From Paenibacillus taichungensis (GTDB taxonomy: Bacteria > Bacillota > Bacilli > Paenibacillales > Paenibacillaceae): a stretch of 64,000 nt of DNA. The translations under genes were made by a program, and so were the position numbers. Numbering within the stretch: position 1 is the stretch's first letter; the number at the start of each line of letters is the position of its first letter. The notes under the pieces are model-generated. The model was not told where the DNA came from. It worked only from the letters and a program-made list of their open reading frames with translations, and ran no database searches. The stretch covers positions 620,001 through 684,000 of the forward strand of contig NZ_QEVW01000006.1 in the NCBI RefSeq assembly GCF_003287275.1, written 5' to 3'. Shown one piece after another: positions 8,681-17,494 of the stretch.

Positions 8681-8943
8681 AAAAACCCCATCCCATTAGG
8701 GACGGAGTCTATTCCGCGTTACCACCCTGATTGGTGTATGAATGAATACACCCTCTCTGCCATCGTCCAACAACGATGCTTCTATATAACGGTAGAATAC
8801 CGGGCCTGTCTACTATATTTCGGAGGCCTGCTCTGAGGTGATTTTCGATTCGTATACCCACTGCCTCGCACCAACCGGCAGTTCTCTGAATGGCATTTCC
8901 GCACCTACTTGTCCTCTTCGTTGCATTTAATTGCAAAGTAATT
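8681..8943 (-). ncRNA. T-box riboswitch leader, apparent Ile (ATC) specifier
   Basis: The minus-strand leader begins near 8943 with an AACGAAGAGGACAAGTAG start typical of T-box Stem I. It continues through CAGAGAACTGCCGGTTGG and the specifier region GAAAATCACCTCAGAGC, then the T-box core AGGGTGGTAACGCG (8715-8728). It ends in a terminator (8686-8707 plus T5 at 8681-8685). The triplet before the conserved ACC is ATC (8840-8842), an isoleucine codon. The bulge TGGT would pair with an ACCA acceptor end, which fits the A discriminator of tRNA-Ile. Confidence 0.9.
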
Positions 8944-8949
8944 AGATAC

Positions 8950-8978
8950 ACTATATTGGTTAAGGGATATTATGTCAA
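8950..8978 (-). promoter_or_regulatory. Promoter of the T-box leader
   Basis: There is a consensus -35 TTGACA (8973-8978 complement), a 17-bp spacer and a -10 TATAGT (8950-8955). Transcription should start near 8943, at the first bases of the leader. Confidence 0.85.
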
Positions 8979-9075
8979 TTACTTCAAGTCGTGGAACTGC
9001 CCTTTTCAATCGATTTTCGCTTGTTTAATGAAGAAATTGATCCTCAACCGAAGGTTATCATTTACAAATTTTTCA

Positions 9076-9129
9076 TTGACACTTCCTTTCAAATAAAGAT
9101 ATATTTATTGATGTTGATAATCATTCTCA
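9076..9129 (+). promoter_or_regulatory. Siderophore-operon promoter and Fur box
   Basis: A -35 TTGACA (9076-9081), an 18-bp spacer and a -10 TATATT (9100-9105) are followed by TGATAATCATTCTCA (9115-9129). The latter matches the 7-1-7 Fur box TGATAAT-N-ATTATCA at all but one position. Repression by Fur with ferrous iron is the expected control. Confidence 0.8.
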
Positions 9130-9224
9130 TATGTAAAACGTTTTATATTCATCTTTTTTGATGAGTTTTCACAGCCAGATAGTCAGATTCAACAAATATA
9201 TTACAGATTAGAAAGGGGAAACAC

Positions 9225-10310
9225 ATGAACACGAAAAGAAAGCTCTCTTTAATGACACTACTCATTTCGGTAGTGCTGATCCTGGCCCTCGTAGGTTGTG
9301 GCAGCAAGCCGACAACTCCTGCAGCTTCTCCGGCTGCGAGTGATTCATCAACTACCGAAACTACCGAAACACCAGCCGCTCAAGATGAGAATACCGAATA
9401 TCCAATTACCATCAAGCACGCTTTGGGAGAAACCGTTATTGAGAAAAAGCCTGAGCGTGTAGCTACGGTTCAATGGGCTAACCATGATGTCGTTCTCGCT
9501 CTTGGACAAGTTCCTGTAGGCTTCTCGGCAGCGAACTTTGGCGTTCAGGATGACAGCGGATTGCTGCCTTGGACTGCAAAAAAACTCGAAGATCTCGGCG
9601 TAACAGACCCGAATGTTTTCAAAGATACAGACGGTCTTGATTTTGAAGCCATTTCCGATTCCAACCCGGATGTCATTCTTGCAGCTTACTCCGGTATTAC
9701 TCAGGAAGACTACGATCTTCTCAGCGAAATCGCTCCAGTAGTAGCTTATCCGACTGCTCCTTGGGCAACAACATGGCGTGAACAGGTTCTCTTCAATTCC
9801 GAAGGAATGGGCATGAAAGCGGAAGGCGAGCAACTGATTAAAGACACTGAGGCCATGATTAATGAAAAAGTAAGTGCCTACCCTCAGATTAAAGACAAAA
9901 AAGTGGTTTGGGTAAACTTCTCAGCTGAAGATATGTCTAAATTGCACATTTATACACCTGTAGACTCCCGCGTCTCATTCCTGAATGAGTTGGGACTGGT
10001 TGTTCCAGAGAGCATCACCAGCCAAATTACGGACCCTAACAGCTACTCCCTAAGTCTAAGTGCTGAGAATGCTGAAGCCCTTAATGATGCAGATATCCTT
10101 GTTGGATACGGAAATGCCGAGTTGTTGAAAGCCCTTCAGGCTGATCCGCTTCTGGGTAAAATTCCAGCAGTTAAACGAGGTTCAGTAGCATTCATCGAAG
10201 CAGATACACCTTTGGTTGCTGCTGGAACGCCAAACCCACTGTCGATTTCTTATACTATTGATGATTATCTGAAACTAATCGGCGGAGCTATTGATAAAAT
10301 AAATGAATAG
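9225..10310 (+). CDS. Iron-siderophore ABC transporter, binding lipoprotein
   Basis: This 361-residue lipoprotein has a signal peptide ending in the lipobox LVGC (Cys near residue 25), then a Ser/Thr/Pro-rich linker to about residue 58. A FhuD/FepB-type two-lobed binding domain follows (KKPERVATVQWANHDVVLALG; NPDVILAAYSGI). It captures a ferric siderophore at the cell surface and hands it to the two permeases encoded directly downstream. Its style resembles the YfiY class that binds citrate-hydroxamate siderophores, but the ligand cannot be fixed from sequence. The start follows GAAAGGGGAAACAC. Its last codons overlap the first permease gene by 8 bp, and a Fur box lies upstream. Confidence 0.93.
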   Translation: MNTKRKLSLMTLLISVVLILALVGCGSKPTTPAASPAASDSSTTETTETPAAQDENTEYPITIKHALGETVIEKKPERVATVQWANHDVVLALGQVPVGFSAANFGVQDDSGLLPWTAKKLEDLGVTDPNVFKDTDGLDFEAISDSNPDVILAAYSGITQEDYDLLSEIAPVVAYPTAPWATTWREQVLFNSEGMGMKAEGEQLIKDTEAMINEKVSAYPQIKDKKVVWVNFSAEDMSKLHIYTPVDSRVSFLNELGLVVPESITSQITDPNSYSLSLSAENAEALNDADILVGYGNAELLKALQADPLLGKIPAVKRGSVAFIEADTPLVAAGTPNPLSISYTIDDYLKLIGGAIDKINE

Positions 10311-11343
10311 TCCATCGATTCCGAATAACAATCAACCACGCTTGAATATCCCGAAAAATTTCGGGCTGGTTTTGGTCATCTGCTTTATCCTGCTCATCGT
10401 AAGCGTGGTAGCCTCACTGGTCCTCGGTTCTCGGCCAGTGGGGTTTCATGAACTAATCGACGGATTATTTCACCCGGAAGTAGACTCCTATGGGGCAAAT
10501 ATCGTGCGCAAGCGGATTTCCCGAACTGTCTTCAGTTTATTATGTGGGGTGGCACTCGGAGTATCGGGAGCAATTATGCAAGCCGTCACACGCAACCCGC
10601 TTGCTGATCCAAGTATATTGGGTGTTAACACAGGCGCATCTTTGTTTGTAGTATGCGGCATTGCGTTCCTGAACATCAGCAGCGCGGGGCAATATATATG
10701 GCTGGCTTTGGCTGGGGCTGCGATTACTGCAGTGTTTGTATTCGGAATCGGCTCTATGGGGCGTGGCGGCGCCACGCCCATTAAGCTTGTTTTGGCAGGA
10801 GCTGCTGTAAGCGCTGCTCTTTCTTCTCTGGTCACTGCCATCATGATTCCCCGCTCGTATGTCATGGACCAATTCAGGTTTTGGCAAGTCGGAAGTGTCG
10901 GCTCGGCAACCTGGAGTGGGATCGGCACGTTCATTCCATTTCTGATCATCGGAATTCTCATTGCGTTTATTACTGCTCCGGCACTCAACGCGTTAGCGCT
11001 GGGAGATGATGTGGCTACGGGATTGGGCGTTCGAACCGGAACACTGAGGCTTATTTCCGCCCTTGCGGGTGTACTGTTATGCGGAGCGGCTACCGCTCTG
11101 GCTGGACCTATTGGTTTTATCGGATTGTTATCCACTCACGTCATACGCCTTATTATTGGGCCTGATTTACGCTTTGTCATACCGATGTCGGCCATCGCCG
11201 GAGCCATCATTCTGACGATCTCCGATGTAGGTGGCAGGCTCATCAGCAATCCTGGCGAGCTTGAAGTCGGCGTAGTGACTGCATTTATAGGTGCTCCCAT
11301 ACTCATTATTCTAGCTATCCGATCGAAAGTGCGTTCATTATGA
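10303..11343 (+). CDS. Iron-siderophore ABC transporter, FecCD permease 1
   Basis: This 346-residue permease of the FecCD/BtuC family should have about nine to ten membrane helices. Conserved stretches are VRKRISRTVFSLLCGVALG, GAIMQAVTRNPLADPSILG and AGPIGFIGLLSTHVIR, the last being next to the ATPase-coupling region. It forms the import channel as a heterodimer with the next gene product. The ATG lies inside the end of the binding-protein gene (8-bp overlap), and its own stop overlaps the next start, so the operon is translationally coupled. Confidence 0.94.
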   Translation: MNSPSIPNNNQPRLNIPKNFGLVLVICFILLIVSVVASLVLGSRPVGFHELIDGLFHPEVDSYGANIVRKRISRTVFSLLCGVALGVSGAIMQAVTRNPLADPSILGVNTGASLFVVCGIAFLNISSAGQYIWLALAGAAITAVFVFGIGSMGRGGATPIKLVLAGAAVSAALSSLVTAIMIPRSYVMDQFRFWQVGSVGSATWSGIGTFIPFLIIGILIAFITAPALNALALGDDVATGLGVRTGTLRLISALAGVLLCGAATALAGPIGFIGLLSTHVIRLIIGPDLRFVIPMSAIAGAIILTISDVGGRLISNPGELEVGVVTAFIGAPILIILAIRSKVRSL

Positions 11344-12371
11344 CCAATCACTCTATTGAATTTATTATGGCGGGAAGACGTCAAAGACGCCGCCGATGGA
11401 TCCTTGTCACTAGTCTCCTTGCAGTGCTGGCATGCATTCTATGCTGCGCCATGCTTTTACTAGGAAATACGATATATCCGGTTAAGGATGTCATTCTAGC
11501 CCTTTCCGGTGAAAAAATCAAAGGCGTCTCTTTTGCCGTAAGTACCATTCGGCTACCAAGAATGCTGACTGGCCTTTTTGCCGGATTTGCGTTCGGTATT
11601 GCAGGTTACACGTTCCAGACCATGTTGCGGAATCCCCTTGCAAACCCCAATGTCATAGGGATCACGTCTGGTTCAAGTGCTGCTGCTGTTTTCTGCATCG
11701 TCATTCTCCATGCTAGTGGAGCCGTCGTGTCCTTCGCTGCAGTAATTGCAGGTCTGGTCACCGTTCTGTTCATTTATGTACTTTCCAGAGGAAAGGTATT
11801 TTCCATCGGACGATTGATTCTGATCGGAATAGGTATACAAGCGATGCTTGATGCTGTCATCTCTTATCTTCTTCTGGTTAGTTCTGAAAAGGATGTTCCT
11901 TCAGCGCTCAGATGGCTCACAGGTAGTCTTAACGGTTCTCAGATCCACGAGCTTCCGCCTCTTGTGATCACCGTCATCATCTGTTCGCCGATCATCATCT
12001 TGCTGGGCAAACATCTTAGTATATTGGAGCTTGGAGAACAATCGGCATTTTCCCTGGGTGTAGATACGGACAAGACCAGAATTGCACTTATTGTAAGCTC
12101 TGTCTGTATGGTTGCGATTGCTACGGCTACCACAGGTCCGATCGCTTTTGTCTCATTCCTATCGGGCCCTATTGCCAAAAGACTCGTCGGTGTGGGCTCC
12201 TCCAACATTATTCCGGCAGGTCTTGTTGGTGTCAACCTTGTCCTGGCATCCGATCTCATCGGACAATTTGCTTTTGAGTACAGATTCCCCGTAGGCATCA
12301 TTACCGGATTACTCGGAGCGCCTTATCTGATCTTCCTGTTAATCCGAATGAATCGAAAGGGGGAACTATAA
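11340..12371 (+). CDS. Iron-siderophore ABC transporter, FecCD permease 2
   Basis: This 343-residue second FecCD-type permease shows IRLPRMLTGLFAGFAFG, QTMLRNPLANPNVIG and the coupling segment TGPIAFVSFLSGPIAKRLVG. It pairs with the product of the preceding gene. Its start overlaps the previous stop by 4 bp (ATGA) and its stop overlaps the ATPase start by 1 bp. The N-terminus has an unusually basic patch (GRRQRRRRW) before the first helix, in line with the positive-inside rule. Confidence 0.94.
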   Translation: MTNHSIEFIMAGRRQRRRRWILVTSLLAVLACILCCAMLLLGNTIYPVKDVILALSGEKIKGVSFAVSTIRLPRMLTGLFAGFAFGIAGYTFQTMLRNPLANPNVIGITSGSSAAAVFCIVILHASGAVVSFAAVIAGLVTVLFIYVLSRGKVFSIGRLILIGIGIQAMLDAVISYLLLVSSEKDVPSALRWLTGSLNGSQIHELPPLVITVIICSPIIILLGKHLSILELGEQSAFSLGVDTDKTRIALIVSSVCMVAIATATTGPIAFVSFLSGPIAKRLVGVGSSNIIPAGLVGVNLVLASDLIGQFAFEYRFPVGIITGLLGAPYLIFLLIRMNRKGEL

Positions 12372-13189
12372 TGAAAGCAACACATGTTTTTCAAGCCGAA
12401 CAACTCGTCGCAGGCTATGAGAACAAAACGATTATACATGGTGTGGACCTCGTTATACCCAGTCATAAGATAAGCGTTATTATCGGATCCAACGGATGCG
12501 GTAAGTCTACGCTTCTTAAAACGATGGCCAGACTAATCAAACCCATATCCGGCAAGGTCACTTTAGACGGTAAGCCCTTATCCAAAATCCCACCCAAGCA
12601 GTTGGCTCGTGTGGTGGGGCTGCTACCCCAGTCTCCCATTGTCCCGGAAGGGATCTCTGTAGCTGATTTGGTCGGCAGAGGACGTTTTCCGCACCAATCC
12701 ATGTTCAGTGGCTGGACCAAAAAGGATTACGAGGCCGTTGCCGAAGCAATGACCATCATGAATATCACCGAGTTTGCCAATCATAATATTGACGAGCTCT
12801 CAGGCGGCCAACGACAACGCGTCTGGATTGCCATGGCATTAGCTCAACAAACGGACATCCTGTTTCTCGACGAGCCGACAACCTTTTTGGATATCACCTA
12901 TCAAGTCGAGATTCTTGACCTGCTCACGGAGCTTAATCGCAAACACGGAACAACGATCGTAATGGTCCTTCATGACATCAACTTATCCGCGCGTTATGCA
13001 GACCATATTTTCGCTCTTCATACAGGTAAGCTTGTCGCTGAAGGCGTACCCGCAGAGGTCATTACAAGCACACGGGTCAAAGACATCTTCGGCCTGGATT
13101 GCACGGTTATTGATGACCCGATCTCGGGATCTCCGATGGTCGTACCAAAAGGGCGATATCACGTGAATCATGAGATAACTTCCTATTAG
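12371..13189 (+). CDS. Iron-siderophore ABC transporter, ATPase
   Basis: This 272-residue ATP-binding subunit is of the FepC/FhuC type. Walker A is GSNGCGKSTLLK (about residues 38-49), the Q-loop is around LLPQSP, the signature is LSGGQRQRVWIAMALAQ, Walker B is ILFLDEPT, and the switch histidine is in VLHDINLSARYADH. It energises siderophore uptake through the two upstream permeases. It is the last of four overlapping genes; a strong hairpin terminator follows at 13221-13265. Confidence 0.95.
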   Translation: MKATHVFQAEQLVAGYENKTIIHGVDLVIPSHKISVIIGSNGCGKSTLLKTMARLIKPISGKVTLDGKPLSKIPPKQLARVVGLLPQSPIVPEGISVADLVGRGRFPHQSMFSGWTKKDYEAVAEAMTIMNITEFANHNIDELSGGQRQRVWIAMALAQQTDILFLDEPTTFLDITYQVEILDLLTELNRKHGTTIVMVLHDINLSARYADHIFALHTGKLVAEGVPAEVITSTRVKDIFGLDCTVIDDPISGSPMVVPKGRYHVNHEITSY

Positions 13190-13218
13190 GTTTTAAACCA
13201 AACAATTCTCTAACTTTA

Positions 13219-13268
13219 AAAGGGCAAGTTAGCGCCGTTGTCACGACTGACGCTAACTCGCCCTTCAT
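13219..13268. terminator. Bidirectional terminator
   Basis: A long stem (AGGGCAAGTTAGCG at 13221-13234 with CGCTAACTCGCCCTT from 13251; one mismatch) lies between two convergent genes. It has A-rich sequence on the left and CTTCATTT on the right, and should stop both the transporter operon and the sensor kinase gene. Confidence 0.8.
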
Positions 13269-13307
13269 TTATCATAAGGTTTTAACATAAGACCCCTCAT
13301 GTATGCT

Positions 13308-14525
13308 TTACTTCCCATCCGTAGCCAAAAAACGAATCGTAACGGTCGTCCCTACACCTTTCATGCTCTCATAATTAATTTCCCCGTCATATTTCTCTAC
13401 AATATTAAAACAGATCATTAATCCTAGTCCGGTGCCATTACTTTTTAATGAATAAAACGGCGTCCCGAGCGACTTCACCTCATCCTCTGACATTCCGCTC
13501 CCTTCATCAATGATTTTGATCTCAATATAATGTTGATTCCTCTTGGCAATCACAGTGACGGGTTTCCCCATATTCGAAGCTTCCAATGCGTTTTTAATTA
13601 AATTCATCATCAACTGCTTAAACTCAATTGGATTAATAAAAATGAAGCAACTCTCTTCTGCCTCAATATGCAGCTGGTTATCAGATAACATCGCATAGGA
13701 ACGGACCAGACCTGTTACACTCTGAAGGGCATCGTTCACATCTACTTTTTCCGGCTTCTGATCTCTATTGGGCTTGGAAAGGGTTAGAAACTGTGAGGTA
13801 ATCTGTTCAACGGTATTTAACTCATCAATCATTAATTTGAACTTGCTTTTGACTGGATCATCAAATGCAGGATCTTCTCTGTATAACTGCAAAAATCCTC
13901 GAACAACGGTGACTGGATTTCTAATCTCATGCGCAACAGCAGCCGTCAAATGGGCTATCATCTTCAGTCGTTCCGATTGTTGTAATTGTTCATGATAGAG
14001 CTGCTGTTTTTTCATACGACTAAAGGACAAATGGAAAATGAGAAATAATAAAATCTGACTCGCTATAATATTAATGAGATTGCCTAGGATGTCATGATGT
14101 AAATACGAATATATATTACCCTGATCAATCAGGATGATATAGCCAAACGTAATTAAAATTAAAAATCCATTCAGAATGATGGAGAAATAAAACAATTTTA
14201 AATCAAAAAACAAAATGGCAAGTGAGGGAATCAGACAAATGAGAATGTACGTAGTCCAGGTCTCTGGATATAAGAAGAACAGGGTATAGAAATAAGCAAA
14301 ACCAAATAGAATAATGATCTTTCTGAAAACATAGGTTTCATGTTTTGGGTAGATCAACAAACAAACCGCTAGAATGGCTACACACAAAAAATGGATAACA
14401 TACCCTGCTGTAATTCCGCTTAATTCTGTCGTTGATAGGATTAATCCAGATAGCATAAGAGCAATGAGAGTTAACATGGAAATATAATATGTTTTTCGGT
14501 TCACCTGACTGTACAATTCTTTCAT
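13308..14525 (-). CDS. Membrane sensor histidine kinase, KinB-like
   Basis: This 405-residue protein has five to six membrane helices in residues 14-168 and no large extracellular loop. It then has the H-box VAHEIRNPVTVVRGFLQL (His about 199) and a HATPase domain with N-box NLIKNALEAS, G1 DEGSGMSEDE and G2 GTGLGLMI. Membrane topology and the H-box are like those of the sporulation kinase KinB and its relatives, which feed phosphate to Spo0F. No response regulator gene is adjacent, which supports an orphan phosphorelay kinase. The signal is not known. Confidence 0.88.
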   Translation of the reverse strand: MKELYSQVNRKTYYISMLTLIALMLSGLILSTTELSGITAGYVIHFLCVAILAVCLLIYPKHETYVFRKIIILFGFAYFYTLFFLYPETWTTYILICLIPSLAILFFDLKLFYFSIILNGFLILITFGYIILIDQGNIYSYLHHDILGNLINIIASQILLFLIFHLSFSRMKKQQLYHEQLQQSERLKMIAHLTAAVAHEIRNPVTVVRGFLQLYREDPAFDDPVKSKFKLMIDELNTVEQITSQFLTLSKPNRDQKPEKVDVNDALQSVTGLVRSYAMLSDNQLHIEAEESCFIFINPIEFKQLMMNLIKNALEASNMGKPVTVIAKRNQHYIEIKIIDEGSGMSEDEVKSLGTPFYSLKSNGTGLGLMICFNIVEKYDGEINYESMKGVGTTVTIRFLATDGK

Positions 14526-14733
14526 TCACTCACCACTTTAAATTAATGTCGACACCTTCGGTATGTATGTAATCCTTTTCATTCCTATATTTAAAGGCAT
14601 CCAACTGGATGCCCTTATCTATAATAGCATTGTATCTCATTTAACTAGCTATACAATATGAAAATTTGAAATAAACGATTCCCTACAATATAAACCCTCC
14701 ATTGGTCATACTTAGGCAAGGCTTAGAATGCGA

Positions 14734-14767
14734 AGTAGCCGTACGGATCACTGTCCGTACGGCTACT
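14734..14767. repeat. Perfect 14-bp inverted repeat
   Basis: AGTAGCCGTACGGA (14734-14747) and its exact complement (14754-14767) flank a 6-base loop, 32 bp past the end of the YxjG-like gene. Neither strand has a T run after the stem, so it may act as an RNA 3' stabiliser or an atypical terminator. Confidence 0.6.
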
Positions 14768-14798
14768 CCCGTGTAAAAAAATGCTTTCAGCTTATGGA

Positions 14799-15938
14799 TT
14801 ATTTCCAGAGCTCTTCTGCAATTTCCTTGATAAACGCAAGCTTCTGCCACTGCTGCTCTTCTGTCAGATGATTACCTTCTTCTGTGGAAGCGAATCCGCA
14901 TTGCGGGCTCAGGCAAATCCGATCAAGATCCACATATTGCTTCGCTTCTTCGATACGCTTCAGAATATCTTCCTTATTTTCAAGCTCACCAAATTTGGAA
15001 GAGAACAAACCAAGCACAACCTGTTGGTTGTCCTTCAGGAAACGAAGTGGCTTGAAATCGCCTGCCCGTTCAGTATCAAACTCCAGATAGTAACCGGAGT
15101 AGTTATCAATGTTCAGGAGCGTTTGCGCGATCGGCTCATAACCTCCACCAACACCGGCATATGTTGATACGTAATTCCCACGGCATACATGTGTCGTTAC
15201 GACGAGGTCCTCCGGCAAACCGGATACAACTTCCTCGTTCAACTTTGCAAGTTCGTTCGCATAATCGGCCACATTTACGCCAATCTGCTCCATGAATGCC
15301 ATGAACTGCTGGTCGCAGAGTGCGCCCCACGTGCAATCGTCAATTTGAACGCTTCGGCATCCCACTGCATACAAGGCCAGAATCGCCTCTTTGTAAGCTT
15401 TGGCAATATCCGAAAGAAGTTCTTCCCGGTTCGGGTAAATGGCTTGCGTACTTTCCTTATTTTCTGCCCGGTCCAATTCAAACAGGAACTGTGCTGCAGC
15501 AGGGATGGATTGACGCGCAACGACGTCATCCCCAGCAACGCTTTTTAAGAATGCATAATGTGAAACAAACGGATGGCTGCTGAAACTTACTTTGCCCGTC
15601 AGACGTGCTGTTTCGGGTCTGGATTTGGCACCGTTAAACTCATAGCCTTGATCAATGATGGTCCGGTCAACACCGTCAAGTCCCCAGAAGAAGTCCAGAT
15701 GCCACCAAGAGCGACGGAATTCCCCGTCAGTTACAGCTTGAAGGCCAACTTCTTTTTGTTTCTGCACGAGCTTCACAATCTCAGCGTTTTCTACTTCCTC
15801 TAGTTGCCCAGAAGTAATTTCACCGTTTTGGTATTTCGCTCTCGCCTCTTTCAACGTGGTTGGGCGCAAGAAGCTGCCTACAATATCATATCGAAATGGA
15901 GTGACAGTCCGCTGTTTAGGTTCTGTTTGAATGCTCAT
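14799..15938 (-). CDS. MetE C-terminal-domain protein (YxjG/YxjH type)
   Basis: This 379-residue protein of the cobalamin-independent methionine synthase superfamily contains only the catalytic barrel. Zinc-ligand candidates are His and Cys in TTHVCRGNYVS and Cys in LSPQCGFAST. The length and the sequence after GSFLRPTTLKEAR are those of Bacillus YxjG/YxjH, linked to methionine salvage or methyl transfer to homocysteine from a donor other than folate. No S-box leader is visible upstream, unlike in B. subtilis. It is a single gene. Confidence 0.88.
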   Translation of the reverse strand: MSIQTEPKQRTVTPFRYDIVGSFLRPTTLKEARAKYQNGEITSGQLEEVENAEIVKLVQKQKEVGLQAVTDGEFRRSWWHLDFFWGLDGVDRTIIDQGYEFNGAKSRPETARLTGKVSFSSHPFVSHYAFLKSVAGDDVVARQSIPAAAQFLFELDRAENKESTQAIYPNREELLSDIAKAYKEAILALYAVGCRSVQIDDCTWGALCDQQFMAFMEQIGVNVADYANELAKLNEEVVSGLPEDLVVTTHVCRGNYVSTYAGVGGGYEPIAQTLLNIDNYSGYYLEFDTERAGDFKPLRFLKDNQQVVLGLFSSKFGELENKEDILKRIEEAKQYVDLDRICLSPQCGFASTEEGNHLTEEQQWQKLAFIKEIAEELWK

Positions 15939-16107
15939 CGTTTAATCTCCCCGTAAATTAATTATAAGATTAAATATAACATATCCGATCGGATTTACTG
16001 TTATATGAAAGGACTATAGCAGGTTATAGTTATTAGCTATAGCTGAGTTCAACTTTCCTTTTACCCGTCAGGCTTAGTCCATCCAAAAGAGAAATTTAAT
16101 TACCTTA

Positions 16108-16138
16108 TTGACTTAAACCATAGTTTAAGTCGTATGCT
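16108..16138 (+). promoter_or_regulatory. MerR-type promoter with operator dyad
   Basis: There is a -35 TTGACT (16108-16113), a 19-bp spacer (16114-16132) and a -10 TATGCT (16133-16138). The spacer is covered by the perfect dyad GACTTAAAC (16110-16118) / GTTTAAGTC (16123-16131). A long spacer with a central dyad is the hallmark of MerR-activated promoters. Confidence 0.88.
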
Positions 16139-16180
16139 ATTCCTGTCGACAGAGTTAACACCTATTTGGAGGTCTCCAAC

Positions 16181-16567
16181 ATGAAGTACTTTTCCATTAG
16201 CGAAGCTTCAGCTCAATTGAATATTCCAGATTCAACGTTACGTTTTTATGAAAAAAAAGGACTTCTGCCTATGATTGAGCGTGATGATGCTGGCAGAAGA
16301 TTATTTTCAGAAGTTCAGATGGCTTTATTGGAAACCCTTGTTTGTTTAAAAAACACGCATATGCCCATTAGTCAGATTAAGCAATATATGGATTGGATCA
16401 TAGAAGGGAACTGTACGCTTGAGGCAAGGCTTGAAATGATGCAAAATCACAAGCAGGCAGTGCTGGATGAAATTTCGTTGATGCAGGAATCCCTCAAGGG
16501 AGTAGATTTTAAAATTACACGTTACACCCGTCAAATACAGGAAAGAAACGAAGAAAAAGATACCTAA
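16181..16567 (+). CDS. MerR-family transcriptional regulator
   Basis: This 128-residue regulator has the MerR winged helix at its N-terminus (FSISEASAQLNIPDSTLRFYEKKGLLP). A dimerisation coiled coil follows, with an internal LARLEM-type helix. There is no metal-binding cysteine cluster at the C-terminus: the two cysteines (LVCL and GNCT) are in the middle. An organic or stress ligand is therefore more likely than a heavy metal. ATG 16181 is preceded by GGAGG. It is the first gene of an operon with a short-chain dehydrogenase, driven by a MerR-type promoter, so it probably activates its own operon. Confidence 0.9.
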   Translation: MKYFSISEASAQLNIPDSTLRFYEKKGLLPMIERDDAGRRLFSEVQMALLETLVCLKNTHMPISQIKQYMDWIIEGNCTLEARLEMMQNHKQAVLDEISLMQESLKGVDFKITRYTRQIQERNEEKDT

Positions 16568-16583
16568 GAGGAGAGTTACTCTA

Positions 16584-17345
16584 ATGAAACTTTCGGGAAA
16601 TACAATACTCATTACCGGTGGAAGCTCTGGGATCGGATTAGCATTTGCAGAACGCTTCTTAAGATCTGGAAATACAGTTATTGTTACTGGACGACGTGAA
16701 GCTGTACTTCAACATGCGAAAGAAATACACCCCCGCCTTATTACGTATGTAAATGATCTGAATATTGAATCCGAGCGGGTAGCATTGTTTGATTGGGTAA
16801 CCGCGAACTATCCGGAAGTGAATGTGTTAGTTAACAATGCCGGTATTCAACAACGTTTTAATATCCTGACAGCGGATGCGAAGAATGATTGGAGTTATTT
16901 TGCCAAGGAAATTACAACGAATATTGAAGCTCCTTTTCATCTGTCCATGCTGTTCGCTCCTTATCTTGCAACCAAAGAAGAAGCCACAATTATTAACGTT
17001 ACCTCGGGATTAGCCTTTACACCGTTTGCCATTGCTCCGATATATTCAGCAACCAAAGCGGCACTTCACTCCTTTACGATCAGTCTGAGACATCAGCTTT
17101 CGGATACGTCTGTAGAGGTCATTGAAGTTGCTCCTCCGGCAGTAAGTACAGATCTGGGTGGAGCAGGACTGCATACGCATGGAGAGCCATTGGATGCCTT
17201 TGCAGATGGAATTTTCGAAGGATTACAAGAAGGTCATAAGGAAATTGGATACGGTACCTCTGTTGCCCGCATACGCATGTCCCGAGATGAAGTCGATGAA
17301 TACGCCAAACAGATGTATAACGCAACGAAAAACCTCATTGAATAA
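16584..17345 (+). CDS. Short-chain dehydrogenase/reductase, DltE-like
   Basis: This 253-residue classical SDR has the NAD(P)-binding motif ITGGSSGIG (residues 10-18), the NNAG motif in VLVNNAGIQ, a catalytic serine in INVTSGLAF, and YSATK as the Tyr-x-x-x-Lys catalytic pair. Sequence style is that of the DltE-type oxidoreductases. TGRRE after the second strand suggests NADPH. The substrate is unknown. It follows the MerR regulator after 16 bp with GGAGAG upstream, and is the only enzyme of the operon. A terminator follows at 17411-17448. Confidence 0.9.
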   Translation: MKLSGNTILITGGSSGIGLAFAERFLRSGNTVIVTGRREAVLQHAKEIHPRLITYVNDLNIESERVALFDWVTANYPEVNVLVNNAGIQQRFNILTADAKNDWSYFAKEITTNIEAPFHLSMLFAPYLATKEEATIINVTSGLAFTPFAIAPIYSATKAALHSFTISLRHQLSDTSVEVIEVAPPAVSTDLGGAGLHTHGEPLDAFADGIFEGLQEGHKEIGYGTSVARIRMSRDEVDEYAKQMYNATKNLIE

Positions 17346-17410
17346 CTCGCCTGCGAGTCATGTGCTGCTATTGAATCGGTTCATCACATACTTTCGTGTG
17401 CTTTAAATAG

Positions 17411-17452
17411 AAGAGGCAGATGCAAGCTAAACGCCGCATCTGCCTCTTTTTC
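17411..17452. terminator. Terminator of the MerR-SDR operon
   Basis: A 13-bp perfect stem, AAGAGGCAGATGC (17411-17423) and GCATCTGCCTCTT (17436-17448), is followed by T residues. It lies between convergent genes and may also act on the minus strand. Confidence 0.85.
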
Positions 17453-17494
17453 ATGCTATCCTTGACCCGTGAACAGTCCATTATCATGTTGATC

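Noticed and set aside
15939..16107. S-box (SAM) riboswitch before the YxjG-like gene
   Set aside because: Expected by analogy with Bacillus, but the upstream region is short and lacks the S-box core and terminator.
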